A stretch of DNA of 64,000 bases from Actinoallomurus sp. (GTDB lineage: Bacteria > Actinomycetota > Actinomycetes > Streptosporangiales > Streptosporangiaceae), in assembly GCA_025964685.1 (NCBI GenBank), contig JAOPYG010000009.1:1-64000 (forward strand), written 5' to 3'. Below the pieces are notes generated by a model that saw only the letters and a list, made by a program, of their open reading frames with translations, was not told the DNA's origin and ran no database searches. The translations under genes were made by a program, and so were the position numbers. This document shows positions 38,228-47,198 of the stretch, one piece after another; within the stretch, counting starts at the first letter, position 1, and each line of letters starts with the position of its first letter.

Positions 38228-39481
38228 TCAGGACATGGATGGTTCGGCCAGGCGGTCGGCCAGTTCGGCCGCGGGGACGCCGATGCCGAACTTCTGGACG
38301 CTCTCCAGCAGCGAGACGCGTCGCAGCCAGGAGCGGGCGCGGGCGGGGTCCGCGGCGATCGATCGCAGCTCGGCCTGGTTCTGCCGGCGGAGCGTCTCGT
38401 CCCGTTCCCGCATCCGCTGGGTGTTGCGTTCGGTGTCGGCCTGCACGTACTCCAGGGCGATGCGGCGGCGGCACTGGGCGAACGCGTTCAGCTCGGCCTC
38501 CACGTCGGGGGCGCCTCCGCGGATCCGCACCAGCCGGCGGGTGAGGTCGAAGGCGTCGTGGATGCCGCTGTTGAGGCCCACGCCGCCCATCGGGCTGTTG
38601 ATGTGCGCCGCGTCGCCGATCAGGAAGGCGTCGCCCCGGCGGAAGGCGCCGGCGACCCGCTGGTGCACGCTGTAGATCTGGTGGTCGACGATCGGGTATC
38701 CCTCCGCGCGTGGCGCGACGCCCCGCAGGCGGGCCTGCATGACCTCCTGGCGGGTCGCCTCCTCGGCGGAGACCTCGGCGGGCACCGGCCACAGCACCCG
38801 CCACGACTCGGGCGTCCGCAGGATGAACAGCCACTCCTCCGGGTCGGCGATGTAGTTGACCTCGGCGATTCCGGGAAGCTGTTCGCGCATGTCCACCGTG
38901 GTGCTCACGATCAGAAAGCGCTCGGTGTACGTGTGGCCCTCGAAGGAGATCCCCAGTGACTTGCGGACGGCGCTGCGCGGGCCGTCGGCACCGATGAGGT
39001 ACGAGGCGCTCAGGAGACGCGGGCCCTCGGAGGTCTCGATGGTGACCTCGATGCCGTCGGCGGTCTGCTCGGCCGCGGCGAAACGGGACCCGAACAACAG
39101 CTCGGCCTTGTCGTCCCGCAGCAGGCGCTCATAGAGGAAGCGCACCAGGTGCTGCTGGTTCAGCTGGAGCCGGTACGGATAGCGGGTCTCGTCGGCGAGC
39201 AGTCCGAGGTCGAACTCGGCGACCAGCCCTTCGGTCCGGTCCCGGAACTGGTACTTGGGCACCACCAGGCCCTCGTCGTGCATCCGCCCGGTGATCTCGA
39301 TCTCCTCGAGCAGCTCGAGCGTTGCCGCGTGGAAGGTGGACGCCCGCCAGTCGGGGCTGGGTCGCGGGGCGGCTTCCACCACGATGACGGGCACGTCCCG
39401 CCGGACGAGCGCGGCGGCGGCCGTCATGCCGACCGGGCCCGCGCCGACGACCACCACCGGGAGATCGGTTCTGTTCGGCAT
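38228..39481 (-). CDS. FAD-dependent aromatic monooxygenase, likely 3-hydroxybenzoate 6-hydroxylase
   Basis: PVVVVGAGPVGMTAAAALVRRDVPVIVVE; FLIGDAAHINSPMGGVGLNSGIHDAFDLTRRL; gentisate context. Confidence 0.82.
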   Translation of the reverse strand: MPNRTDLPVVVVGAGPVGMTAAAALVRRDVPVIVVEAAPRPSPDWRASTFHAATLELLEEIEITGRMHDEGLVVPKYQFRDRTEGLVAEFDLGLLADETRYPYRLQLNQQHLVRFLYERLLRDDKAELLFGSRFAAAEQTADGIEVTIETSEGPRLLSASYLIGADGPRSAVRKSLGISFEGHTYTERFLIVSTTVDMREQLPGIAEVNYIADPEEWLFILRTPESWRVLWPVPAEVSAEEATRQEVMQARLRGVAPRAEGYPIVDHQIYSVHQRVAGAFRRGDAFLIGDAAHINSPMGGVGLNSGIHDAFDLTRRLVRIRGGAPDVEAELNAFAQCRRRIALEYVQADTERNTQRMRERDETLRRQNQAELRSIAADPARARSWLRRVSLLESVQKFGIGVPAAELADRLAEPSMS

Positions 39482-39482
39482 G

Positions 39483-39539
39483 ATCGGAACAGTACGAAAT
39501 CGTTCTCCTGTTGGGAATAGCTGTGGATATAGTTCCTCT
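39483..39539. promoter_or_regulatory. Candidate IclR operator/promoter region
   Basis: Imperfect inverted repeats ggaac...gttct and ggaatagctgtggatatagttcc in the 58-bp divergent gap. Confidence 0.3.
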
Positions 39540-40307
39540 GTGCCGAATACTGAGCGTGCCAGCTCCGTCGACAACGCCCTCCGGCTGCTGCAACTGATCG
39601 GAGAGCGCAAGGTCATCCGGGTCGCCGATGCCGCCGAGACGCTGGGAACGGCGCGCTCCACGGCTCATCGGCTGCTCACCGCGCTGCGCCGGCACGGGTT
39701 CGTTCTGCAGGACAAGCCGAACGGGGTCTACCGCCCGGGGCCGGTCCTCAACGAGATCGGCCTCGCCGCCATCGGCGGCATCGACATCCGGCGCGTTGCC
39801 CGTCCCGTGCTGGAGGACCTGCGCGAACGGACCCAGGAGACGATCAGCCTCAGCCTGCTGGAGGGTCGCGACATCCGCTTCATCGACTGTGTCGAGAGCC
39901 CCCGCGCGGTCCGGGTCGGGAGCCGTACCGGGGTCGTCCTGCCGGCGAACTGCACGGCGGGGGGCAAGGCGCTGCTGGCGGCCATGCCGGCCGCCGAGCT
40001 GGAACGCCGCTACACCGGGCACGAGCTGACCGCCCGTACGCCGTCCTCCGTCGCGGACTGGGACGCGCTCATGGGCGAGCTGACCTACATCCGGAGCAAC
40101 GGCTACGCGCTCAACCTGGAAGAGGGAGAGAGCGGCATCTGCGCGGTCGGCGCGGCCATGCGTGACCTGACCGGAGCTCCGATCGCCGCGATCGCCGCCG
40201 TGATCCCGACCGGCCGCATGCCGACCGCCGAGGCGGGCCGGGCCCTCGCGCCGCTGGTCACCGACGCCGCCCGCGCCGTCGAGGAGCTGCTCCGCGCGGA
40301 ACTGTGA
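39540..40307 (+). CDS. IclR family transcriptional regulator
   Basis: NALRLLQLIGERKVIRVADAAETLGTARSTAHRLLTALRRHGFV; PANCTAGGKALLA; divergent from aromatic operon. Confidence 0.92.
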   Translation: MPNTERASSVDNALRLLQLIGERKVIRVADAAETLGTARSTAHRLLTALRRHGFVLQDKPNGVYRPGPVLNEIGLAAIGGIDIRRVARPVLEDLRERTQETISLSLLEGRDIRFIDCVESPRAVRVGSRTGVVLPANCTAGGKALLAAMPAAELERRYTGHELTARTPSSVADWDALMGELTYIRSNGYALNLEEGESGICAVGAAMRDLTGAPIAAIAAVIPTGRMPTAEAGRALAPLVTDAARAVEELLRAEL

Positions 40308-40310
40308 CGA

Positions 40311-40346
40311 CCCGCGGGTGAGGACGCGAACGCCCTCACCCGCGGG
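40311..40346. terminator. Bidirectional terminator
   Basis: cccgcgggtgagg-acgcgaacgc-cctcacccgcggg, 13-bp perfect stem between convergent stops. Confidence 0.7.
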
Positions 40347-40352
40347 ACGGTG

Positions 40353-42101
40353 TCAGGACACGCTCAGGTCATCCGCGTGGACGTTGCCCTGGGCGTACCA
40401 GCCGTGGGTGTAGACCGTCACCGCGCCGGAGGAGCCGGTGGTGAACGGCACGGTCAGCTTCGTCCAGCCGGTGGACGACGTCCAGGTGCTCGCGTTCGCA
40501 CCGCCGGAGACGCCGAGGTACGCGTAGCTGCCCTGCAGCCAGCCGGTCAGCGTGTAGGCGTGGTTCGGCTGCAGGGTGAGCGCTTGGTCGCATTCGCCGG
40601 TCTGGCTCGACGTCGCGGCCACGACCAGGGCGTGGCCTCCCGAATGCACGGGGGTGGTCACGGTCGTGCCGCCCGGCTGGCAGGTCCACGGGCTGAGGCC
40701 CGACTCGAAGCCGCCGTTGAGGAGCGATCCGCCACCGCCGCCGCCGGAGCCGTTCACGGTCAGCGTGAACGTGGCGGTGTGGCTGCCGGACGAGGCCTTG
40801 CCGGTGACCGTGATCGGGTAACTGCCGGGCGCGACCGCCGAGGTCGTGGTCAGCTTCAGCGTGGACGATCCGCCCGCGGTCACCGAGGCGGGGCTCAGCG
40901 ACGCGGTGACTCCGGACGGCGCGCCGGCGGCCGTCAGCGCGATCGTCTGGGCCGACCCCGAGGACACGGCCGTGTTCACCGTGGCCGAGGCCGTGCCGCC
41001 GGGGCTGACCGCCGCCGAGGACGGCGACGTCGACACCGAGAAGTCGTTCGACGGCGTGCCGCCGCCACCGCCGGTGAACGCCTCGAACGTGTGGCTGAAG
41101 AACCAGGTGTCCTGCGCGATGCCCGAGCAGTTACCGGCGCCGCCCGTGCCGGGGCATCCGCCGTTGTCGCGCTGGAGGGCCCAGAACGACAGCGTGTTGA
41201 TGCCGGTGCTCGCGGCCCACCTCTCGACGGTGGTCGCATCGGCGGTGGTGAAGGTCTCGGCCGGCCCGAAGTCGTCGATGCCGGGCATCTCGGTGACGCC
41301 GACCATGTTCCACAGTGCCGTCGAGCTCTTGCCCGGGTAGAGGGAACCGAGCTGACCGTGCAGGCCCGTGGCGGCGGTCTGCGTGTCGGTCGCCATCTGG
41401 TGGCTCGCGTTGTCGTAGTAGTCGAACGTCATGATGTTGACGACGTCGATCCGGGCGTTGTTCGACACCGCGTTCTGCAGGACGGCGAGCCCGTCCGAGC
41501 CGAGCCCGCTGGTCGTGGTGGGCAGCGTGTAGGAGAACTGCACGGTACGGCCGGTACTCGCGGCCCAGTCCTCGACCTGCTTGACCGCCTTGTTCCGCCG
41601 GTCGATCCCGCCGGTGTTGTGCAGGGAGTTGTCCTCGATGTCGAGGTCGATCCGGGTGATGCCGTAGGTCGTGATGACCTTCTCGTACGCGGCCGCGATC
41701 TGGCTCACGTCGGTACAGCTGTCGGCGATTTCCGTGCCGGTGTTGTCCGCGGTGTAGCCGCCGAAGGACGGGATCACGTCACCGCCGGCCGCCTTCATCG
41801 AGGAGATCGAGGCGCCGAACGATGAGGAGGCGATCGGGCTGCCCGTGTCGCCGTTCCAGTACGGCGTGCACGATCCCTTCGTGTTGGCCTGGATGAACGC
41901 CATGGTCAGGTACTTCGCGCCGGACTGCTGGGACAGGACGGCGGGGTCTTCGCCGGTCCAGGCCTCGAAGTAGGGGGCGAACACATGAGTGGGCAGGGGG
42001 GCCGCGTCGGCGCTGGTCGTGGTGACCGTGGCGAGGCCGAATCCGGCGAGGGTGATGGCGGTCGCGGCGAGGATCGCACGCAGGGGCGTACGTGGTCGCA
42101 T
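40353..42101 (-). CDS. Secreted GH18 chitinase-like protein with C-terminal carbohydrate-binding module
   Basis: Signal peptide; GH18 RIDLDIED (DxDxE), IPSFGGYT; Gly/Ser linkers. Confidence 0.88.
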   Translation of the reverse strand: MRPRTPLRAILAATAITLAGFGLATVTTTSADAAPLPTHVFAPYFEAWTGEDPAVLSQQSGAKYLTMAFIQANTKGSCTPYWNGDTGSPIASSSFGASISSMKAAGGDVIPSFGGYTADNTGTEIADSCTDVSQIAAAYEKVITTYGITRIDLDIEDNSLHNTGGIDRRNKAVKQVEDWAASTGRTVQFSYTLPTTTSGLGSDGLAVLQNAVSNNARIDVVNIMTFDYYDNASHQMATDTQTAATGLHGQLGSLYPGKSSTALWNMVGVTEMPGIDDFGPAETFTTADATTVERWAASTGINTLSFWALQRDNGGCPGTGGAGNCSGIAQDTWFFSHTFEAFTGGGGGTPSNDFSVSTSPSSAAVSPGGTASATVNTAVSSGSAQTIALTAAGAPSGVTASLSPASVTAGGSSTLKLTTTSAVAPGSYPITVTGKASSGSHTATFTLTVNGSGGGGGGSLLNGGFESGLSPWTCQPGGTTVTTPVHSGGHALVVAATSSQTGECDQALTLQPNHAYTLTGWLQGSYAYLGVSGGANASTWTSSTGWTKLTVPFTTGSSGAVTVYTHGWYAQGNVHADDLSVS

Positions 42102-42314
42102 GAACTCTCCAGCGGGGAGGCGTGACGAGCCGGTGCCCGCCCTGGGGCAGGCAGAACACCGGCCGAGCCTGGCCGTGCGCGGGCCAGGAAAGAACGTCAC
42201 GGAGGTGGGGCGAGCAGGATGCGGATCCGCGTGGCCCATGGTCAGACCCGAGTGCCGCTTCTGTCAAGGTTCTTAACAGTTTGCCGCGAAGAGTCCGACC
42301 CGCTCCCCCGCCTC

Positions 42315-45053
42315 TCAAGGAGTGATCTTCAAGGCGTCCACGATTCCGACCGACGTGGTCCTGTTGACGATCTTGATGGTGTGGGTGCCGCCGGCCAGGC
42401 CGCTCTTGGAGTACACGACCTGCTGAGACTGACGCGCGCCGCTCACGTTCAGGTTGACGTTGGCCTGGAACGCGCCGTCGATGTAGACGTCGACGTTGCC
42501 CATGTCGCCGTTCTTCTCCGACAGGTAGTCGATCCCGGTGCCCGTGAAGGTGTACTGCGCCGTCGCTCCGTTCGTGTACGTGTAGTGCACGTCGTCGTTG
42601 TAGTCGCCCAGCCCACGGCCGCCGCTGCCGAACCAGTTGGAGTCGTACGTCAGCGCGGCGTCGTTGACCATCCCGCTCGCGGTCCTGCTCAGGCCCAGCG
42701 TGGAGCTGGTGTTCTTCAGCGACTTGCTGTCCTGGTTGGCCGTGCCCGTCAGGCGCGTGGCGGAGTAGCCGCTCAGCGGCTTGGCGGTCCGCTCCACGAC
42801 GTACACCGTGCCTGCCGCCGTCGGGAAGGTGATCTCTCCGCTGGACGACGTCGTGATGATCGCGTTGTCCGAGACCCGGCGGACCCGTACCTGCTGGGTC
42901 CCCCACGGGTTCACGACCGTGGCCGCGTTGCCGTACAGGCTCTTCAGCCCGACGTACTTGATCTCACCGCCCTCACGCTCGGAGCTGACCTGGAACCCGT
43001 TCTTGGCGAGCAGCGTGAACTTGCCGACGAACGAGGAGTCCGAGGGCACCGCCGGGAACACCCGGATCTTGTCGTTGTAGCTCTGCAGCAGCGATTCGTT
43101 CGTCGCCGACAGGTGCACGCCGAGGTACTCGAACACGCCGTTCGTGTTGGCGGTCAGGCCGTTGGGGAAGTTCTGGTACTTCTGCAGCATCGTCTTCATG
43201 CCGTTGTACGCCTGGTCGCCGAGCCCCAGCCGGGCCGCCTGGATCGCGTCGTTGGCCCACACGTTGTCGTACGGGAACGGCCGCTTGTTCCAGGTGTTGA
43301 CCGCCGTCTGGTAGTCCGGTGCGCCGATCCCGGTCGTGTTGTACGGCCAGATCGCCTCCGACGCGACGTTCTCGTCGTTCCTCGTCTGCGCGATCGGCGG
43401 CGTGTGCGGCAGGTAGGCGCTGCCGTCGGTCGGATACGGCGCCAGGTTGTCGAGGATGCTCTGCCACTGACTCCGCAGGTCGGCGTCCAGGCCGAGGGCC
43501 TGGCTCGCCTGGATGGTGACCGGGAACAGGCTCTTCACCGCGGCCAGGTCGGTGATGGCACCCGGGACGCTCCAGTACGTCTCGTGGGCGTTGCTGCTCG
43601 CCATGGAGTACCTGCCGTTGCCGTCGCGGGTCAGTTTGGCGGCGTAGAACCGCACGATGTCGCGCATGAACGGGTACGCGGTGGTGCGCAGGTAGTTGGT
43701 GTCGTTCGTGTACCGGTACTGCAGGTACATGTTGAACGCGGCCTCGGTGCCGGTGGACAGGATGTTCTTGGTGTAGTCGCTGCCCACGGTCCCCCGCGCG
43801 TTGCCGTCCCAGCCCATGGTCTCGGGCACCCACAGCGCGTCAACGCCGTACCGGGTCTGCGTGTAGGACTTCAGCGCGCCCTGGTTGCGGCTGTAGAGCT
43901 TGTTGAAGACGCTCATCAGGTCGGCGTGGTTGGAGGCGAGGAAGGAGTTGTAGACGTCCCGCTGGTTCCAGTACCAGTAGGCGTTGCTCCACTTCGTCTG
44001 GTCACCGGTCGAGCGGTAGACGCCGTTGATGAAGTGGAACGGGTAGTTGCCGTAGCCACCCGAGGCGATCATGTACGTGGCCAGGTAGTAGATGTTCTCC
44101 ATGTAGTCCGCGTCGCCGGAGCCGTTCGAGTACTGCACGAAGGACTTCTGCCAGAAGCCGTGCCACCAGTTCTTGTAGTTGGTGAACGTCGTTCCGTACC
44201 CGGTGCTCTTGACCGAGGCGAGCTGGGTGCGGGCCTGGGCGACCGAGTCGTGGTTCGAGGCGTTGATCCTGCTGGCAGCGGTGAACCAGATCGTGTAGCT
44301 CGACGACGGCGTGATGTTCAGCCGTACCTTCGAGCCGTTCACCGTCTGGCTGGTGTAGTTCGCGCCCTCGACCGTCGCCGCGAGCGTGTAGCCGAAGTTG
44401 TTCGCGTCGGTCTGCCCACGGCTCAGGCCCACGCCGCTGGAGTCGGCGAAGGTCGAGTAGGTCTTCCAGGTGTTCAGGTCGGGGACGTCGGCGACGTTGG
44501 TGACCGTACCGGGGTCCCACAGGCTCAGGTCCAGCGCCACGCTGGAGACGTTGCTCCGGCTGTCGTCGACATGGATGCCCATGACCTCGGAGTTCGGCGA
44601 CCCCATGATGGTCACCGTGCGGTTGGTGTCGTACTTGGTGGTCAGCACGCCGTCGTACAGCGACAGCCGCTGCTGGTAGGTGGAGTAGCCGGTGTCCATG
44701 CCGGGGTTGGAGTACAGGTTGACCTGGCCGGCCGCGTACGCCGACTGCTCGGACAGGTCGGCGCCGGAGACCTGCATGGTCAGGCCGTTCTGGTTCCAGA
44801 CCATGGCGCCCGTACGGCCGTTGCCGACGGTGAGCCCGTACGCCGGGTTGGTGTTGGCCCGGTTGTAGACGATGTCGTGCTTGGCCAGGTAGTTCGCGTA
44901 GTCGACGTTGAGCGCGCCGGTCGAGCCGTTGAAGGCGGCATCGGTCGTGGACGCCAGGGCCGGGGCGATGGCCACGACGTTGACCGTCCCCGCCACCAGC
45001 GCGAGGGTCGCCAGCAGGCGCCGGATCGATCTGTTCTGCTTTGTGCGGTTCAT
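42315..45053 (-). CDS. Secreted large glycoside hydrolase (GH95-like alpha/alpha-barrel) with C-terminal binding domain
   Basis: Signal peptide; YGLTVGNGRTGAMVWNQNGLTMQVSGADL; SNAHETYWSVPGAITDLAAVKSLF. Confidence 0.7.
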   Translation of the reverse strand: MNRTKQNRSIRRLLATLALVAGTVNVVAIAPALASTTDAAFNGSTGALNVDYANYLAKHDIVYNRANTNPAYGLTVGNGRTGAMVWNQNGLTMQVSGADLSEQSAYAAGQVNLYSNPGMDTGYSTYQQRLSLYDGVLTTKYDTNRTVTIMGSPNSEVMGIHVDDSRSNVSSVALDLSLWDPGTVTNVADVPDLNTWKTYSTFADSSGVGLSRGQTDANNFGYTLAATVEGANYTSQTVNGSKVRLNITPSSSYTIWFTAASRINASNHDSVAQARTQLASVKSTGYGTTFTNYKNWWHGFWQKSFVQYSNGSGDADYMENIYYLATYMIASGGYGNYPFHFINGVYRSTGDQTKWSNAYWYWNQRDVYNSFLASNHADLMSVFNKLYSRNQGALKSYTQTRYGVDALWVPETMGWDGNARGTVGSDYTKNILSTGTEAAFNMYLQYRYTNDTNYLRTTAYPFMRDIVRFYAAKLTRDGNGRYSMASSNAHETYWSVPGAITDLAAVKSLFPVTIQASQALGLDADLRSQWQSILDNLAPYPTDGSAYLPHTPPIAQTRNDENVASEAIWPYNTTGIGAPDYQTAVNTWNKRPFPYDNVWANDAIQAARLGLGDQAYNGMKTMLQKYQNFPNGLTANTNGVFEYLGVHLSATNESLLQSYNDKIRVFPAVPSDSSFVGKFTLLAKNGFQVSSEREGGEIKYVGLKSLYGNAATVVNPWGTQQVRVRRVSDNAIITTSSSGEITFPTAAGTVYVVERTAKPLSGYSATRLTGTANQDSKSLKNTSSTLGLSRTASGMVNDAALTYDSNWFGSGGRGLGDYNDDVHYTYTNGATAQYTFTGTGIDYLSEKNGDMGNVDVYIDGAFQANVNLNVSGARQSQQVVYSKSGLAGGTHTIKIVNRTTSVGIVDALKITP

Positions 45054-45069
45054 GTCCTCGCCTGCCACG

Positions 45070-46611
45070 TCAGTCCTGAATGAGATCGAACTCTTCCCAT
45101 GGCCCGATGGCCGTGCGGTTCGCGATCAGGGGCGCCGCACCCGCGTTCTCCGCCGTGACGTACTGGTCGTTCGCGTTGGCCCGCAGGCTGACGCTGCCGT
45201 CGCCGTTGTGGATAAGCGCGAACGTCTCCCACTGGCCGATGGCGCCGCGGTTGGCGGCGAGTGGCGCCGCGCCTCCGTTCTCGGCGGTGACGTACTGGTT
45301 GTTGGTGTGGGCCCGCAGGGCGATCGCCCCGCCGCCCTGGTCGATCTCGTCGAACTGCTGCCCGGTGCCGATGGCCGTGCCGGCGGCGATCAGCGGCGTC
45401 GTGCCGTCCGCGGTGACGTACCTGCCGTTGGCGTGGGAGCGCAGGCTGATCACCGCCCCGTTCGGGGGATGCTCGGCGACACCGAGGACGTACGTCAGCT
45501 GGGCGCTGGTGAACTCGGGCTGCAACGTGCTGGACGTCGAGGCCTGGACCTGGAAGCGGCCCGGGGCCGAGACCGTGCCGCCGCATCCGGCGTTGGGCGT
45601 GCCCACGTGCGTGGAGTTGTCCGCGTTGCCGGTCACGGTCCAGTCGCGTACGCCGTTGACGGCGTATCCGTAGCCCATGTGGGCGCCCTGGAGGGTGTTG
45701 CCGGTCACCGAGGCGCCGTAGTTCGTGCCCGTGCCGCAGCCCCAGACCTGCGGGCCCATGGCGATGCCGACCTTGATGAAGGCGCTCTGCGCGTTGATCG
45801 TGTTGCCGGTCACGGTGGTGCCCGTGTAGTTGCCGTTCATGGGCGCGTAGTCGACGAGGTTGATGCCGCCGAGCAGCGTCTGGGTCTTGGCGACGATCGT
45901 GTTGTTCCTGACCGAGGAGCCGGGCGCTCCGAAGATCACGATGCCGCCGTCGGTGGCGTCCTGCACGGTGTTGCCCTCGACCGTGCTGGTGCCGCAGGCC
46001 AGCGAGATGCCGTCGGCCCACGTGCCGCTGGGCGTGGCCGTGCCCGCCGGGCCGATGGTGTTGTTCAGGATCTTCGCGCCCTGGCAGGCGGGGGTGCTGT
46101 TCGTGACGGCGCCCTCGATGAAGTGCAGCGTCGACCAGCTCCGGGTGTCGTGCGCGTAGACGTTCTGCACGGTCTGGCCGGTGCCGGCCGCGCCCATCTC
46201 CATGAGCGCACCGCCGTCGAGCCGGCCGAGGGCGGGACGCCCGCCGTCGATCTGGATGTTCTCCACCGTGATGCCCGGCTGGCCGTTACCGTTGATCGCC
46301 GTGGTGAGCGAACCTCCGACCTTCAGGGTGGCCCGGGTGCCGTCGGTGGGCAGACCCTGGGTCTCGATCACCTGGTTGGGGGCGGTGAAGGTGACCGGAT
46401 TGGTGAGGGTGAAGACCGCTCCGGGACACAGGGCGGCGGTCGCTCCGCTTCCCGTGAGGGCGGCGTTGATGCCGGCTTCGGAACCGGACGGAATGCACGC
46501 CGCGGCGCGCGCGGTGGCCCGGGCACCCGACGCCGTCACCGGCAGTACGAGTGCGGCCGCGGCCACCAGCAGGGATAGGGTTGGGATCGATCTTCCGCGA
46601 GCTGTCATCAC
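45070..46611 (-). CDS. Secreted right-handed parallel beta-helix protein with three fascin-like C-terminal repeats
   Basis: NNTIGPAG, GNTVQDATDGGIVI, NTINAQ beta-helix rungs; VISLRSHANGRYVTADG / IALRAHTNNQYVTAENG / VSLRANANDQYVTAENA. Confidence 0.82.
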   Translation of the reverse strand: MMTARGRSIPTLSLLVAAAALVLPVTASGARATARAAACIPSGSEAGINAALTGSGATAALCPGAVFTLTNPVTFTAPNQVIETQGLPTDGTRATLKVGGSLTTAINGNGQPGITVENIQIDGGRPALGRLDGGALMEMGAAGTGQTVQNVYAHDTRSWSTLHFIEGAVTNSTPACQGAKILNNTIGPAGTATPSGTWADGISLACGTSTVEGNTVQDATDGGIVIFGAPGSSVRNNTIVAKTQTLLGGINLVDYAPMNGNYTGTTVTGNTINAQSAFIKVGIAMGPQVWGCGTGTNYGASVTGNTLQGAHMGYGYAVNGVRDWTVTGNADNSTHVGTPNAGCGGTVSAPGRFQVQASTSSTLQPEFTSAQLTYVLGVAEHPPNGAVISLRSHANGRYVTADGTTPLIAAGTAIGTGQQFDEIDQGGGAIALRAHTNNQYVTAENGGAAPLAANRGAIGQWETFALIHNGDGSVSLRANANDQYVTAENAGAAPLIANRTAIGPWEEFDLIQD

Positions 46612-47198
46612 GCGATCCTTCCTGGCGGGGACGGGGATCGTGGCGGGCCGTGAACGTGTGCCGGGCCCTCCGGGTGCGAGGCGGGTAAAACAGGTCGCCG
46701 ACGCACTTTGCTCGGATATTTCACCTTAGTCAAGACTCTTTGCTGATATAGCTGTCAATCTTGCGGGCTTTCTGTCGGAAGTTGCGCCCCTGCCAGGCGT
46801 TTCTCGTCTCCGGCGGCGGGGTCTCGGGGCGCGATCGGGCCCGGATATGAGGGTCCGGGCGCGGTGGCGAGGCCGGCCCTCGCGGGCGATACCTCGGATC
46901 TTTGGCGGGTTCCGAGCCGATGCGGCGTCCCGTACGGGGCGGGCGGTGGCGGCCGTCCGACCCCGCGCGTCGGCGGCGGGCGGCCGGCTGCGCGTGTGGT
47001 GGCGGCTCGGCCCGGGCACGTACGGCGTGAAGGCCGTGCGCCCAGGCATGTTTGGACCACGCTGTTCGACGGGGCCCGGCCGCCTGCGGCAGTCCGCCGC
47101 TGCCGCTGGTACGCCCACGCGGCCCACACCACGAATCCGCCGGCCGATTCCGCCGAGGCACGTGCCTGGACCGCTTCACGCGGGAGGGGGCAGGGGTG

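Noticed and set aside
42219-46578. 954-aa and 556-aa plus-strand ORFs across the secreted enzyme genes
   Set aside because: Antisense shadows of signal-peptide-bearing enzymes; repetitive V/R/D/G composition without recognisable domains.
47052-47198. Upstream extension of the disulfide oxidoreductase ORF
   Set aside because: Extended N-terminus is Pro/Arg-rich and noncoding-like; ATG at 47199 precedes the FAD-binding motif appropriately.
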